Assembly (NCBI RefSeq): GCF_003236365.1
Contig: NZ_POTZ01000013.1
Span: 1-35,837, forward strand
Reading direction: 5' to 3'
Length of the DNA: 35,837 nucleotides
DNA from: Streptomyces sp. NTH33
Lineage (GTDB): Bacteria; Actinomycetota; Actinomycetes; Streptomycetales; Streptomycetaceae
Every line of letters begins with the position of its first letter. Within the stretch, counting starts at the first letter, position 1. Positions 8,454 to 16,964 of this stretch are shown one piece after another. A program made the translations under genes and the position numbers. The notes under the pieces were generated by a model, which saw only the letters and a list, made by a program, of their open reading frames with translations, ran no database searches and was not told the origin of the DNA.

Positions 8454-9472
8454 TGACCAGCACCACCCGCCCCCGGAACCTCCTCGACCCCGGCTTCGAG
8501 CTGACCCTGCGCCCCATGCGCTACCCGGACTTCTACGAGCGCTACCGGGACGCCATCAAGAACACCTGGACCGTGGAGGAGGTCGACCTCCACTCGGACG
8601 TGGCCGACCTCGCGAAGCTGACGCCGGGCGAGCAGCACCTCATCGGCCGGCTGGTCGCGTTCTTCGCCACCGGCGACTCGATCGTCGCCAACAACCTGGT
8701 GCTGACCCTCTACAAGCACATCAACTCCCCCGAGGCGCGGCTGTACCTGAGCCGGCAGCTGTTCGAGGAGGCGGTGCACGTCCAGTTCTACCTGACGCTG
8801 CTGGACACCTACCTCCCCGACCCCGACGACCGCGCCGCAGCCTTCGCCGCGGTGGAGAACATCCCCTCCATCCGGGAGAAGGCCGAGTTCTGCTTCACGT
8901 GGATGGACTCGGTGGAGAAGCTGGACCGGCTGGAGACGAAGGCGGACCGCCGGCGCTTCCTGCTCAACCTGATCTGCTTCGCCGCGTGCATCGAGGGCCT
9001 GTTCTTCTACGGCGCCTTCGCCTACGTGTACTGGTTCCGCAGCCGGGGCCTGCTGCACGGGCTGGCCACCGGCACCAACTGGGTGTTCCGGGACGAGACG
9101 ATGCACATGTCGTTCGCCTTCGACGTGGTGGACACCGTCCGCAAGGAGGAGCCGGACCTCTTCGACGACGAGCTGCGGCGGCAGGTCACCGACATGCTGG
9201 GGGAGGCCGTCGAGGCCGAGCTGCAGTTCGCGCGCGACCTGTGCGGTGACGGCCTCCCGGGGATGAACACCGACTCCATGCGGCAGTACCTGGAGTGCGT
9301 CGCCGACCAGCGCCTGACGCGCCTCGGCTTCGCTCCGGTGTACGGCTCGGAGAACCCCTTCTCCTTCATGGAGCTCCAGGGCGTTCAGGAGCTGACCAAC
9401 TTCTTCGAGCGGCGCCCGTCGGCGTACCAGGTGGCGGTGGAGGGCACCGTCGACCTGGACGAGGACTTCTGA
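8453..9472 (+). CDS. nrdB: Class Ia ribonucleotide reductase small (radical) subunit
   Basis: 339-residue di-iron protein that generates the tyrosyl radical for NrdA. Ligands and radical site are visible: D75 (ATGDSIVANN), E106 and H109 (LFEEAVH), radical Y113 (E-x-x-H-V-Q-F-Y spacing as in E. coli Y122), then CIEGLFFYGAF and DETMHMSF supplying further Glu/His ligands. The start ATG uses the last base of the nrdA stop (TGATG), so translation is coupled. In S. coelicolor this pair is followed by nrdS; here only a remnant follows. Confidence 0.95.
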   Translation: MTSTTRPRNLLDPGFELTLRPMRYPDFYERYRDAIKNTWTVEEVDLHSDVADLAKLTPGEQHLIGRLVAFFATGDSIVANNLVLTLYKHINSPEARLYLSRQLFEEAVHVQFYLTLLDTYLPDPDDRAAAFAAVENIPSIREKAEFCFTWMDSVEKLDRLETKADRRRFLLNLICFAACIEGLFFYGAFAYVYWFRSRGLLHGLATGTNWVFRDETMHMSFAFDVVDTVRKEEPDLFDDELRRQVTDMLGEAVEAELQFARDLCGDGLPGMNTDSMRQYLECVADQRLTRLGFAPVYGSENPFSFMELQGVQELTNFFERRPSAYQVAVEGTVDLDEDF

Positions 9473-9520
9473 GCCTCGCGGGCTTCGTGGGGCTCCCGGT
9501 CCTCCTGGGCCTGCGCGGAC

Positions 9521-9628
9521 CGGACGGGGTTCGGGACGGCGGCGGCGCTGCGGCACCAGTTCGTCCGCGCGCTGGGCACCACCCCGAACTCCTACCGGCG
9601 CGCGTTCAGGGGCCCGCGGGCCGCCTGA
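9521..9628 (+). pseudogene. nrdS: C-terminal remnant of an AraC-family regulator, probably nrdS
   Basis: Frame 9521-9628 encodes RTGFGTAAALRHQFVR, then ALGTTPNSYRRAFRG, a textbook second helix-turn-helix of AraC/GATase1-like regulators, ending in a normal TGA. Nothing upstream continues it: in frame there are only unrelated residues back to the nrdB stop at 9470-9472, and the other frames do not resume the domain. S. coelicolor carries a full AraC-like nrdS directly after nrdB, so about 90 per cent of the gene seems deleted here. It has no usable start codon and is not expected to function. Confidence 0.75.
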
Positions 9629-9652
9629 ACGCGCGGTGCGTTCCCGCTCGCC

Positions 9653-11026
9653 TCACCTCGGCACCGGCCGCACCAGCAGCCTGCGCGGGCGCAGGGTGAT
9701 GCCGATCCGGGGCGAGTCGTCCGACCCGGCGACCTGCTCCAGGCGGAACCTCGTCGCCACCGCCGCCGTGAAGAGGCTCAGCAGCGCCATGGAGAAGTGG
9801 TCGGCGGGGCACTTGCGGTTGCCCACGCCGAACGGGCTCATGGCGTGTTTCGGTACGTCCTCGGCCCGCTGCGGAAGCCAGCGGTCGGGATCGAACTCCA
9901 GGTGGTCCGGGTACGATCGCGGATCGCGCTGGACGGCGTACGGACTGTAGATGATGTCCGCCCCGGCGGGAATATGCCGGCCACCGAGTTCGGTGTCGGT
10001 GACCGCCCGCCGCGTCAATATCCATACGGAGGGCCGCAAACGCATCGTTTCCACAATGACATTGTTGGTGTGCGTGAGCCTGCGGATGTCGCCGAATGCG
10101 ACCGGCCTGCCACCGGTCACGGATTCGGTCTCGGCGCGGATCCGGTCCGCGTGTTCCGGGTGATTCGCGAGTGTCTGCAGCAGCCACATGATCGTGGTGG
10201 CCACCGTTTCACCGCCGGCGGTGAGTATCGCGACCACCTGATCGTGGATCTCCTGCTCCCCGATGGGCTCGCCATTGTCGTCCTCGGCCGTCAGCAATGC
10301 CGTCAGCAAATCGTCCGGATTTTGCCCGGACGCCCGGCGTTCGGCGATGATCTCGTCGACGAGGCGATGCAGATCGGCCAGCGCGCGGTCGAATGCGCGG
10401 TTGGCCGGCAGCGGCAGCCGGTACAGCGGCCCGAGCGGCAGGACCATCCGCCGGTACATGCCGCGGAAGACGGTGGAGAGCGCGCCGCCCAGGCGCTCGG
10501 CGCGCTCGTCCATGTACGGGCCGCGCAGCAGGCAGCGGGCCGAGACGCGCACGGCGATCCGGAATGCCTCCGAGGTGCAGTCGACCGGCCGGCCGGAGCT
10601 CCAGCGCTCGGTCAGCGCGTGCGCCTCCTCCTCCATGACCGGACCGTAGGCGGGGATGGCGTCGCGCCGGAAGGCGGGCTGAATGGTGCGGCGCTGGCGG
10701 CGGTGCAGGGGGCCGTTGGCGGTGGCCACGCCCTCCTTGCCGAGCAGGCTCTCCAGGGTCTCCCACAGCGGGCCGGAGATGATGTAGTCGGGGTTCAGGG
10801 CCACCGCTCCGGTGAGGGCGGGGGTGGTGACGGCGTACACCGTCTTGGGGCCGAGCCGGAGGCGGACGACGTCGCCGTGGTCGCGCAGCCGGCACATGAA
10901 GGCCAGGGGATCGCGGGCCAGTTTCAGACTGTGGCCGAGAAGCGGCACCGCCCCTCCGGCCACCGGCGGCTCGTGCGGTTCCTCCGTTTTCTGCCGGGCC
11001 TCGGGATTCACCGACTCGACGGTCAT
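9653..11026 (-). CDS. Cytochrome P450 CYP170A (albaflavenone monooxygenase)
   Basis: 457-residue soluble P450. The I-helix region reads [18 protein letters not shown]; the K-helix ExxR is VETMRLRP; the heme loop is [14 protein letters not shown] with Cys406 as iron ligand (Pro-Ala after Cys instead of the usual Gly is as I recall it for CYP170A1). It oxidises epi-isozizaene in two steps to albaflavenols and albaflavenone. CYP170A1 also has a moonlighting farnesene synthase site; the segment [13 protein letters not shown] is the acidic motif of the kind implicated, but I cannot assess its activity. The start overlaps the synthase stop by 4 bases (ATGA), so the two genes are one operon. Confidence 0.93.
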   Translation of the reverse strand: MTVESVNPEARQKTEEPHEPPVAGGAVPLLGHSLKLARDPLAFMCRLRDHGDVVRLRLGPKTVYAVTTPALTGAVALNPDYIISGPLWETLESLLGKEGVATANGPLHRRQRRTIQPAFRRDAIPAYGPVMEEEAHALTERWSSGRPVDCTSEAFRIAVRVSARCLLRGPYMDERAERLGGALSTVFRGMYRRMVLPLGPLYRLPLPANRAFDRALADLHRLVDEIIAERRASGQNPDDLLTALLTAEDDNGEPIGEQEIHDQVVAILTAGGETVATTIMWLLQTLANHPEHADRIRAETESVTGGRPVAFGDIRRLTHTNNVIVETMRLRPSVWILTRRAVTDTELGGRHIPAGADIIYSPYAVQRDPRSYPDHLEFDPDRWLPQRAEDVPKHAMSPFGVGNRKCPADHFSMALLSLFTAAVATRFRLEQVAGSDDSPRIGITLRPRRLLVRPVPR

Positions 11027-12114
11027 TTCTCACCTGCCGCTTCGTTGTCGACATACGGGGGCGTGGACCGGTCGTCCCAGCTGTCGACCATGTAACGGCC
11101 GGACTCGTGGTGGAACCAGTAGACGGCACTGAACCAGTTCCGCATATTGCCGAGGCAGTCCCTTACGGCGGTGCTCAGTTCCTTTCCCCGCACCGTGCCG
11201 TCCGCGAGGCCGTCGGCGAAACGTAATCCCTCCTGTTCGGCGACGAGGAATTCGGAAACGCACTCCTCGATGCGCCGGCGCATTTCCCTCACCGCCTCCT
11301 CCAGGGTCAGTCCGCCATGTTTGACGAGACTGATCCCCAGATTGTGCACCTCGTCGCCCGCCAGTTCCTTGGGCAGCGAGCACAGGTCGTTGTACCAGGC
11401 GGCGAATTCCTGGCTGAGCAGTGCCGGGCGCCGGTAGGCGGGGTTCTTCCGGACGGCGTCCGGGAGTTCGCGGCCGGCGCTCGGCTCCAGCAGGTCGGTC
11501 CAGATCCAGTGCGCGAAGGTGAGCCGGCGCAGCGCGAGGTACTCCTCGACCGTGGGCACCACGCCCTCGGTGCGGTTGTGGAACTCCCGGTCGTACGCCT
11601 CGATCACCGCGTGGAAGTGCCGGGCGAAGCGGGCGTTCCACGTCGGCGACAGGAACGAGTAGAACCGCAGCACGCTGTCCGCCAACCCCGCGACCAGGGC
11701 GTCCCGGTGGTGCAGATGCTCCCGGGGGGAGTCCAGAGCCGTGTGCAGCGCACTGCGCAGCCTCCGCCAGGCGGCGGGCCGGCCGTGGACGACGCAGCGG
11801 TCATGACGGTCGTCCCAGACGAAGAACCACGCGCTGTAGTCCGCTATCGCCTGGAGCACCTCGTCCGGGGCGCCGATGTAGTACCCCGCCATGAGGTCGG
11901 TGTAGCACAGGCCGTCCGCGTGTTCCTCGACCTTGTCGGCCGGCATGAGCCGCTTATCCAGCAGCCAGCCGCGGGTCTTCTCCTGGAGTTGGGGCCAATA
12001 GGCGTGCAACTGCCTGGGAAACACGGCCTCGATCACCGGGAGAGCGAGCTGCGGCGGGACTGCGATCGCCGTCGGTGTGGATGTCGTTGTGGTGCTGTGC
12101 GGGAAAGCTGGCAC
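11023..12114 (-). CDS. cyc1: epi-Isozizaene synthase (class I sesquiterpene cyclase)
   Basis: 363 residues. It cyclises farnesyl diphosphate to epi-isozizaene. The Asp-rich metal motif is FVWDDRHDR (D101-D105) and the NSE motif is NDLCSLPKE (N242, S246, E250); the C-terminal [15 protein letters not shown] is the conserved RY segment. The sequence closely follows the S. coelicolor enzyme (361 residues) as I remember it. The GTG at 12112-12114 is chosen because the family starts there and GAGGGG lies 7 bases upstream. Residue 297 is encoded by TTA (11224-11226), the rare codon read by the bldA tRNA, so expression may depend on development. It is coupled to the P450 downstream. Confidence 0.95.
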   Translation of the reverse strand: MPAFPHSTTTTSTPTAIAVPPQLALPVIEAVFPRQLHAYWPQLQEKTRGWLLDKRLMPADKVEEHADGLCYTDLMAGYYIGAPDEVLQAIADYSAWFFVWDDRHDRCVVHGRPAAWRRLRSALHTALDSPREHLHHRDALVAGLADSVLRFYSFLSPTWNARFARHFHAVIEAYDREFHNRTEGVVPTVEEYLALRRLTFAHWIWTDLLEPSAGRELPDAVRKNPAYRRPALLSQEFAAWYNDLCSLPKELAGDEVHNLGISLVKHGGLTLEEAVREMRRRIEECVSEFLVAEQEGLRFADGLADGTVRGKELSTAVRDCLGNMRNWFSAVYWFHHESGRYMVDSWDDRSTPPYVDNEAAGEK

Positions 12115-12340
12115 GAACAAACCCCTCTCAGCCGCCAGTGACGTGCGCCCCTTCTGTTGTGCCGGGCGCACGCCGTCGCGTATCCCCGTACTCCCATTCA
12201 GCACCACAACTGACCGCTCTGGGAACGGATTTGACTCACTCACCATCCCGGGATGCCGAGAATCTCCCCTTGTGTAACTGAATATGAATCAGTGGAAGCG
12301 CACAAAGGATCGAATATGCGCGGCATTCACAACGCCTGTG

Positions 12341-12406
12341 CGAGGCCGGCGCGAGGACACTACGAGGCCGGTACAGGGCCAGTACGAGGCCAGGACGAGA
12401 ACAGTG
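12341..12406. repeat. Three degenerate 22-bp direct repeats upstream of epi-isozizaene synthase
   Basis: CGAGGCC recurs at 12341, 12363 and 12385, exactly 22 bases apart. Neighbouring units share about 15-16 of 22 positions, including an ACxxTA/AGTA-like end. Weaker partial copies may flank it (12319, 12407). The period is two helical turns, so repeated protein contacts on one DNA face are possible. The block lies about 230 bases upstream of the synthase start. Confidence 0.6.
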
Positions 12407-12420
12407 CGACGGCACACGAA

Positions 12421-12455
12421 CGGCGCCCGGTCGGTTTCCTGCCGACCGGGCGCCG
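12421..12455. terminator. Terminator hairpin after peptide deformylase
   Basis: 14-bp perfect stem (12421-12434 with 12442-12455) with a 7-nt loop, 41 bases past the deformylase stop on the minus strand. There is no T-run, as is usual in Streptomyces. It separates def from the terpene operon. Confidence 0.85.
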
Positions 12456-12495
12456 TACGGGCGGGTCACTCCCGCCCCGACTGCCGTGATGCGTG

Positions 12496-13146
12496 TCAGT
12501 CGTTGGCGACGACGGGGTAGCGCGGCTCGTTCTCGGCCATCTGCCGCAGCGCGTCCTTGCGCTCACGCTTGGAGAGCCGGTCGATGTAGAGGTAGCCGTA
12601 GAGGTGATCGGTCTCGTGCTGCAGACACCGCGCGAAGTAACCGGTGCCGCGCACCTTGATCGGGTTGCCCCGCTCGTCCTGTCCGGTCACCTCGGCGTAG
12701 TCGGGGCGGGCGAGCGGCGCGTAGGCGGTGGGCACGGACAGGCAGCCCTCGTTGCTGTCGTCCAGGCGGCGGCGGTCGGCGGGCAGCTCGACCAGCTCGG
12801 GGTTGCAGACGACGCCGACGTGCCGGGCACCGTCGTCGTCCGGGCAGTCGTAGACGAAGACCTTCAGGTCCACACCGATCTGGTTGGCGGCCAGGCCCAC
12901 GCCCTCGGCGGTGCGCTGGCTGGCGAACATGTCCGCGACCAGCTGCTGGAGCTCCTCGCCGAAGTCGGTGACGTCCTTGCACTCCTTGTGCAGCACCGGG
13001 TTGCCGACGACCGTGATGGGCCGGGAGGTGCCGCGCTCGCGCCAGGCCGTCTCGCGCTCCTCGCAGTCCTCCGTGTCGACGACGTACCCCTCGTCGTCGA
13101 CGGGGAGTACGCCCGCGTGCTGCTGATCGGTGTCCTGCTGCGCCAT
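12496..13146 (-). CDS. def: Peptide deformylase
   Basis: 216-residue metalloenzyme that removes the formyl group from new N-terminal methionines. All three motifs are present: GVGLAANQ (residues 82-89), EGCLS (133-137, metal ligand C135) and QHETDH (176-181, ligands H177 and H181 with catalytic E178). It carries about 40 extra acidic, disordered-looking N-terminal residues compared with typical bacterial enzymes of about 170 residues. The EGCLS motif is the type usual in actinobacterial deformylases. It follows the TPR-like gene by 59 bases on the same strand and ends in a strong hairpin. Confidence 0.95.
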   Translation of the reverse strand: MAQQDTDQQHAGVLPVDDEGYVVDTEDCEERETAWRERGTSRPITVVGNPVLHKECKDVTDFGEELQQLVADMFASQRTAEGVGLAANQIGVDLKVFVYDCPDDDGARHVGVVCNPELVELPADRRRLDDSNEGCLSVPTAYAPLARPDYAEVTGQDERGNPIKVRGTGYFARCLQHETDHLYGYLYIDRLSKRERKDALRQMAENEPRYPVVAND

Positions 13147-13205
13147 GACCGCCCTGTGCCTGCCTTCCTGGAACGACTGATGCTGTTAAAGAGTACGGCG
13201 AGTGC

Positions 13206-14186
13206 TCAGCAGACCTCTTCCAGGTCCCGCCAGTCCCGGGAGTCCGGGCTGTCGGCGACCCAGCCGTCCAGCAGTCCCCTCACCAGCGAGGCGGGCGCGG
13301 CCACCCCGCACTCCCGCTCCGGCACCCACAGCTGTCCGTCGGTGCGGTGGCCGAGGGGCCCGGGGTGTCCCGGCTCGCTGTGGTCGTGCGGGTCGAGGTG
13401 CTCGCCGTCGCCCTCGTCGGACGGCATCCGCGACTCCGAGCACATCCGGCACAGCAGCCGTACGGACGACGACCAGTCCTCGGCGGCGAAGCCGGCGTCG
13501 GCGGCCAGTTGCTCCAGGGCGTCCCGGTCGGCCTCGGTGGCGGCCTCCAGCAGGACCACCCAGGTGGGCACGGGCGAGGGCGCCCACAGCTCGATCTCGT
13601 CGAAGACGGGGTAGGTGTCACCGGCCGCGATGGTCCGCTCGCCGTGGGGCACGCCGTCGTGCAGCACGACCTCGCCCCAGCGCCGCCCCGAGGAGGGCAG
13701 CGGGATGGACAGCACCTCGATCCGGGCCGGGTCCAGGCGGCGGCCCCAGACCACCTCGGCCTCGCCCTCCGGCGACAGCCGCACGGCCGCGCTGCCCAGC
13801 TCCATGCCCACCGGCTCCCCGGCGGCGGCCGCGCCTCCGGGCACCTTCAGGCCGTACGCCTGCCAGGCCCGCCGGGCCAGCGGCCAGTCCTGCAGGGCGG
13901 TGGCGGCGATGCCGACGTTCCACCAGTCGGGTGCCCCGGTCTCCTTCTCCAGCAGGGCCACGGCCCTCAGCCCCGCCGTCCTGGCCTGCTCCCAGTCGTG
14001 CCGGAACTTGTGCAGCAGGGCGAGGTTGAACCAGGACTCGGACAGCCAGGGCTCCAGGTCGGCGGCGCGCGTCAGCAGCGCGCCCGCGTCCTCGTACCGG
14101 CCGTCGCCGATCAGGGTGAACGCGCGGTCGGTGGCCTGCCGCCAGGAGGCGGAGGGCCGGTGCCGTACCTTGCCGAAGATCCTCAC
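13206..14186 (-). CDS. TPR-like protein of unknown function
   Basis: 326 residues. Residues about 10-110 look like two to three tetratricopeptide units (DRAFTLIGDGRYEDAGALL, SESWFNLALLHKFRHDWEQA, APDWWNVGIAATALQDWPLA), followed by an alpha/beta region (EVVWGRRLDPARIEVLSIPLP and WGEVVLHDG) and a His/Cys-containing tail (LLCRMCSES, HLDPHDHSEPGH, PERECG). The GTG at 14184-14186 is chosen because the homologous start VRIFGKV begins there; the ribosome site is poor. No signal peptide or membrane helix. It sits between the HD-domain pair and def on the same strand. Function not recognised. Confidence 0.8.
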   Translation of the reverse strand: MRIFGKVRHRPSASWRQATDRAFTLIGDGRYEDAGALLTRAADLEPWLSESWFNLALLHKFRHDWEQARTAGLRAVALLEKETGAPDWWNVGIAATALQDWPLARRAWQAYGLKVPGGAAAAGEPVGMELGSAAVRLSPEGEAEVVWGRRLDPARIEVLSIPLPSSGRRWGEVVLHDGVPHGERTIAAGDTYPVFDEIELWAPSPVPTWVVLLEAATEADRDALEQLAADAGFAAEDWSSSVRLLCRMCSESRMPSDEGDGEHLDPHDHSEPGHPGPLGHRTDGQLWVPERECGVAAPASLVRGLLDGWVADSPDSRDWRDLEEVC

Positions 14187-14292
14187 GATTCCCGCCTGCC
14201 AGTTCCGTTCGGTGGGCTGGCTTCTGCCCCCCGGACACCCTCTCCTTCGCATCCAACCACGTACGGCTGGAAAGGCGCTCATTACCCATGGG

Positions 14293-15525
14293 TTACCCCA
14301 CGGCGGGCGACGCCAGACCGTCGCGTGAGAGTACACGGGCCAGCGACTCCACCACATCGGAGGCGTAATCGGCCGCCAGCCGCAGCTCCTCCAGGGCCTG
14401 GAGCGACCCGCCGGGTCCGGCGTCGCGCGCCTTCTCCTCGTAGGCGTTGACGGCCCGCACGATCCGCGCGGGCAGCGGCTGCTCCCGGCAGGGGTCGGCC
14501 TGGCGTTCCACCACGACCGCGACCCGCGCGTCGACCCCGGTCTGCCGTACGACGGCCCCGCCGAGCAGCGCGATGCGCCGCTGCTGCTCGGCGGGCAGGC
14601 CGGCGGTGGCGCCCGCGGGGACCGGGTCGACCAGGCTGAGCTGCCCGATGTCGTGCATGAGGGCCGCGTGCTCCAGCACGGTCAGCTCCGGCTCCGTCAG
14701 GCCCAGGTCCCGGCCCACGGCCCGGCTGAGCGCGGCCACGCGCCGGGCGTGCCCGGGCGGGGTGTACCCGGCGACCTCGGTGGCGCGGGCCAGGGAGGCG
14801 ATGGTCTGCCGGTAGGTGCTCCGCACGGCCGCGTACCGTCTCAGGGAGAGCTGGGTGAGCAGCAGCGGCACCGAGAACACGGGCAGCGCCCACAGCCCGG
14901 CCACCGCGACCGCGAGGGCCATGACCGCGCCGGTCGCGCACACCGCCGAGCCGATCCCGAGCAGCCCGCGCAGCTCCTCGCGCAGCAGCGGGCCGAACGG
15001 CCACCGGGTACGGCAGTGCGCCGACGCGGCGGCCAGCACGGCGCCGCACAGCGCGGTGAGCACCAGCAGCGCGAGCAGCAGCAGGGCGTACGCCGGGCCG
15101 GTCCAGCCCCGGAACGCCCCTTCGCCGTACAGCGGCTGGAAGCAGACGGCCGCGAAGGCGACGGTGAGGATCCGCCGCGCGAGGTGGTCGAGGGCCTGGC
15201 CCTCCCCGCGCGCGAGATGCGGCACGCTGCCGAGCAGACACGCCCCGAGCACCACGGCGACGACCTGGAAGGCCCCGTGGTGACTGGCCCGCCCGGCGTC
15301 CTCGCCCAGCAGGGCGTACGACAGCCCTCCCGCGGCACCCAGCGGCGCGGCCTCCCGGACACCGGCCCCGCTCCACCGCGCGAGCTCGCCGACGAGCACG
15401 AGCACCCCGAAGGCGAGGGCGGCCCCGCGCTCCTCCACGCCGGTCCACAGGGTGACGCCGAGGGACAGCAGGGCGACGAGGAGAGCCGAGCCACGGATGA
15501 GGACCAGCAGCAGGGAGCGGCTCAT
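14293..15525 (-). CDS. Membrane protein with degenerate HD-GYP-like domain
   Basis: 410 residues. The first about 225 residues hold several hydrophobic helices; a cytoplasmic HD-superfamily domain follows. H259 (PPGHARRVAAL) and the HD pair H291-D292 (LMHDIGQL) are present, but the usual Lys after HDIG is Gln, the third-helix His pair is missing, the HHExxDGxGYP loop is replaced by VVERQADPCRE, and the DAFDAM segment by NAYEEK. It is therefore probably not a working cyclic-di-GMP phosphodiesterase; a binding or regulatory role is inferred. Its start overlaps the upstream canonical HD-GYP gene by 4 bases (ATGA), suggesting co-translation and perhaps a heteromer. Confidence 0.85.
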   Translation of the reverse strand: MSRSLLLVLIRGSALLVALLSLGVTLWTGVEERGAALAFGVLVLVGELARWSGAGVREAAPLGAAGGLSYALLGEDAGRASHHGAFQVVAVVLGACLLGSVPHLARGEGQALDHLARRILTVAFAAVCFQPLYGEGAFRGWTGPAYALLLLALLVLTALCGAVLAAASAHCRTRWPFGPLLREELRGLLGIGSAVCATGAVMALAVAVAGLWALPVFSVPLLLTQLSLRRYAAVRSTYRQTIASLARATEVAGYTPPGHARRVAALSRAVGRDLGLTEPELTVLEHAALMHDIGQLSLVDPVPAGATAGLPAEQQRRIALLGGAVVRQTGVDARVAVVVERQADPCREQPLPARIVRAVNAYEEKARDAGPGGSLQALEELRLAADYASDVVESLARVLSRDGLASPAVG

Positions 15526-16829
15526 CGGCGCGCTTCCTCGCGGTCGGCCGCGGGCGGCACCGGTGGGGAGACGGGCGCCCCGTCCTCGGCCGTGACCGCC
15601 GGGTGCCAGCCGTGCCGGTCCAGGGCCCGTACCAGTGCCGTGACCATCCGCGGGTCGAACTGCGCGCCGGCGCAGCGTTCCAGTTCCTCCAGGGCGGCGC
15701 CGACCGGACGGGCCCGCCGGTAGGAGCGGGTGGAGGTCATCGCGTCGAAGGCGTCCGCGACGGCCACCACCCGTGCGGACTCGGGGATCTGGCTGCCCGT
15801 CAGCCCGTACGGGTAGCCGCTGCCGTCCAGGCGTTCGTGGTGGTGCAGGATCGCCGAGCGGGCCTCGCCGAGGAAGGAGATCCCGCGCACCATCTCGTGC
15901 CCGTACTCGGGGTGCAGCTCGATCACCCGCCGCTCCTCGGGGGTCAGCGGCCCGTCCTTGCGCAGCAGCCGGGTGGGAACGCCCAGCTTTCCCACGTCGT
16001 GCAGGATGCCGGCGAACCGCAGCACCTCGACGCGCTCGTCGTCCATGCCGAGCTCGCGCGCGATCATCATGGAGGCCTGACCGACCCGCTCGCTGTGCCC
16101 GCGCGTGTACCCGTCCTTGATGTCGACGGCCTGCACCAGCGCGCGGATGGTGGCCCGGTGGGCGGCCCGTTCCCGGTGGTACTGGGCGTACACCCACCAC
16201 GACACGCACATCGGCAGCAGCACCAGCAGTGCGGCGACCGGGCCGTAGGGGCTGCGCCACAGCACGGCCATCATCAGTCCCGCGAGCCCGTGCACCCCGA
16301 TCGGCGCCAGTGACCGGGTGAACAGCCCCGGCCACGCCCGCCGGACCGGCACTCTCTCGGCAAGTGCGTGGATCCCGCCGTCCAGCGCCGTCAGCACCAG
16401 GCAGAAGGCGAGCACGGCGGCCCCGGCGGGGGCGAGGGCGTAGGGGAAGTCGGAGGCGGCGACGGCGTCCCGGCCGCCCAGTGCCCCGTGCACCCGGGCA
16501 GCCGCCCAGACCGCGAGGGCGAGCTGGGCCGCCCGCCAGATCCGGCGCAGCCCCTCGGGCCGCTGCCCTGCGCGGGCGAGCAGGACGCCCGGCAGCGGGA
16601 CCAGCGCGGCGGCGGCCGGCGGCAGCAGGAAGGCCGCTGCCAGCAGGACCGGGTAGAAGGGGCCGGCGAGATTGCGCCGGACGAGGTGCCTGCAGCCGGC
16701 GTACACCGCGGCGAGCAGGGCGACCGCCCACCAGGGGGTGCGGGTCACCGGCAGCGGCAGCAGGCAGGTCAGGGCACCGAGGACCACGCAGGCGACGTAC
16801 GCACGGGCCCGTGGTGGAACCGCCTCCAT
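15522..16829 (-). CDS. Membrane HD-GYP domain protein, predicted cyclic-di-GMP phosphodiesterase
   Basis: 435 residues. Residues 1-215 contain about seven hydrophobic segments; residues about 225-405 form a full HD-GYP domain. Metal and catalytic residues are all present: H245 (GHSERVG), H277-D278-K281 (HDVGKLGVP), H306 and H311 (HPEYGHEMV), H330-H331 with DGSGYP (335-340), and D359 (ADAFDAMTS). Such enzymes hydrolyse cyclic-di-GMP, the developmental second messenger of Streptomyces. The ATG at 16827-16829 follows GGGGAGGAG. It is the first gene of an overlapping pair with the degenerate HD protein and lies 135 bases downstream of rsrA. No PAS or other sensor domain apart from the membrane region. 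Confidence 0.9.
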   Translation of the reverse strand: MEAVPPRARAYVACVVLGALTCLLPLPVTRTPWWAVALLAAVYAGCRHLVRRNLAGPFYPVLLAAAFLLPPAAAALVPLPGVLLARAGQRPEGLRRIWRAAQLALAVWAAARVHGALGGRDAVAASDFPYALAPAGAAVLAFCLVLTALDGGIHALAERVPVRRAWPGLFTRSLAPIGVHGLAGLMMAVLWRSPYGPVAALLVLLPMCVSWWVYAQYHRERAAHRATIRALVQAVDIKDGYTRGHSERVGQASMMIARELGMDDERVEVLRFAGILHDVGKLGVPTRLLRKDGPLTPEERRVIELHPEYGHEMVRGISFLGEARSAILHHHERLDGSGYPYGLTGSQIPESARVVAVADAFDAMTSTRSYRRARPVGAALEELERCAGAQFDPRMVTALVRALDRHGWHPAVTAEDGAPVSPPVPPAADREEARR

Positions 16830-16964
16830 GCCGCTCCTCCCCGGTCACGCCTGTCCACGGTGGGAGCGTAGGGCGGACAACGGGGAGTACACGGGGCAAA
16901 GCCCCATGGATTAGCACGTTCGGGTGAACAGTGCCCGAGTGGGCGCATCCGCGCGGACGGCGGG

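Larger units (their letters stand above)
12115..12495. other. Region between peptide deformylase and the terpene operon
   Basis: 381 bases with no supported gene. It contains the deformylase terminator (12421-12455), a threefold 22-bp direct repeat (12341-12406), a locally AT-richer stretch around 12255-12330, and the leader of the terpene synthase. I could not assign a convincing -35/-10 pair. Confidence 0.6.

Noticed and set aside
9295-9699. Plus-strand frame running over the nrdB end and intergenic region as an extra gene
   Set aside because: It is out of frame with both nrdB and the AraC remnant and has no ribosome site or domain; only the 9521-9628 frame shows real similarity.
13156-13206. 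Sigma-R promoter upstream of def
   Set aside because: No GGAAT-type -35 with a GTT 18 bases later could be found on the minus strand here.
16893-16905. Small GGGGC-AAA-GCCCC hairpin as a terminator after rsrA
   Set aside because: A 5-bp stem is too weak to claim; it is mentioned only as context for rsrA.
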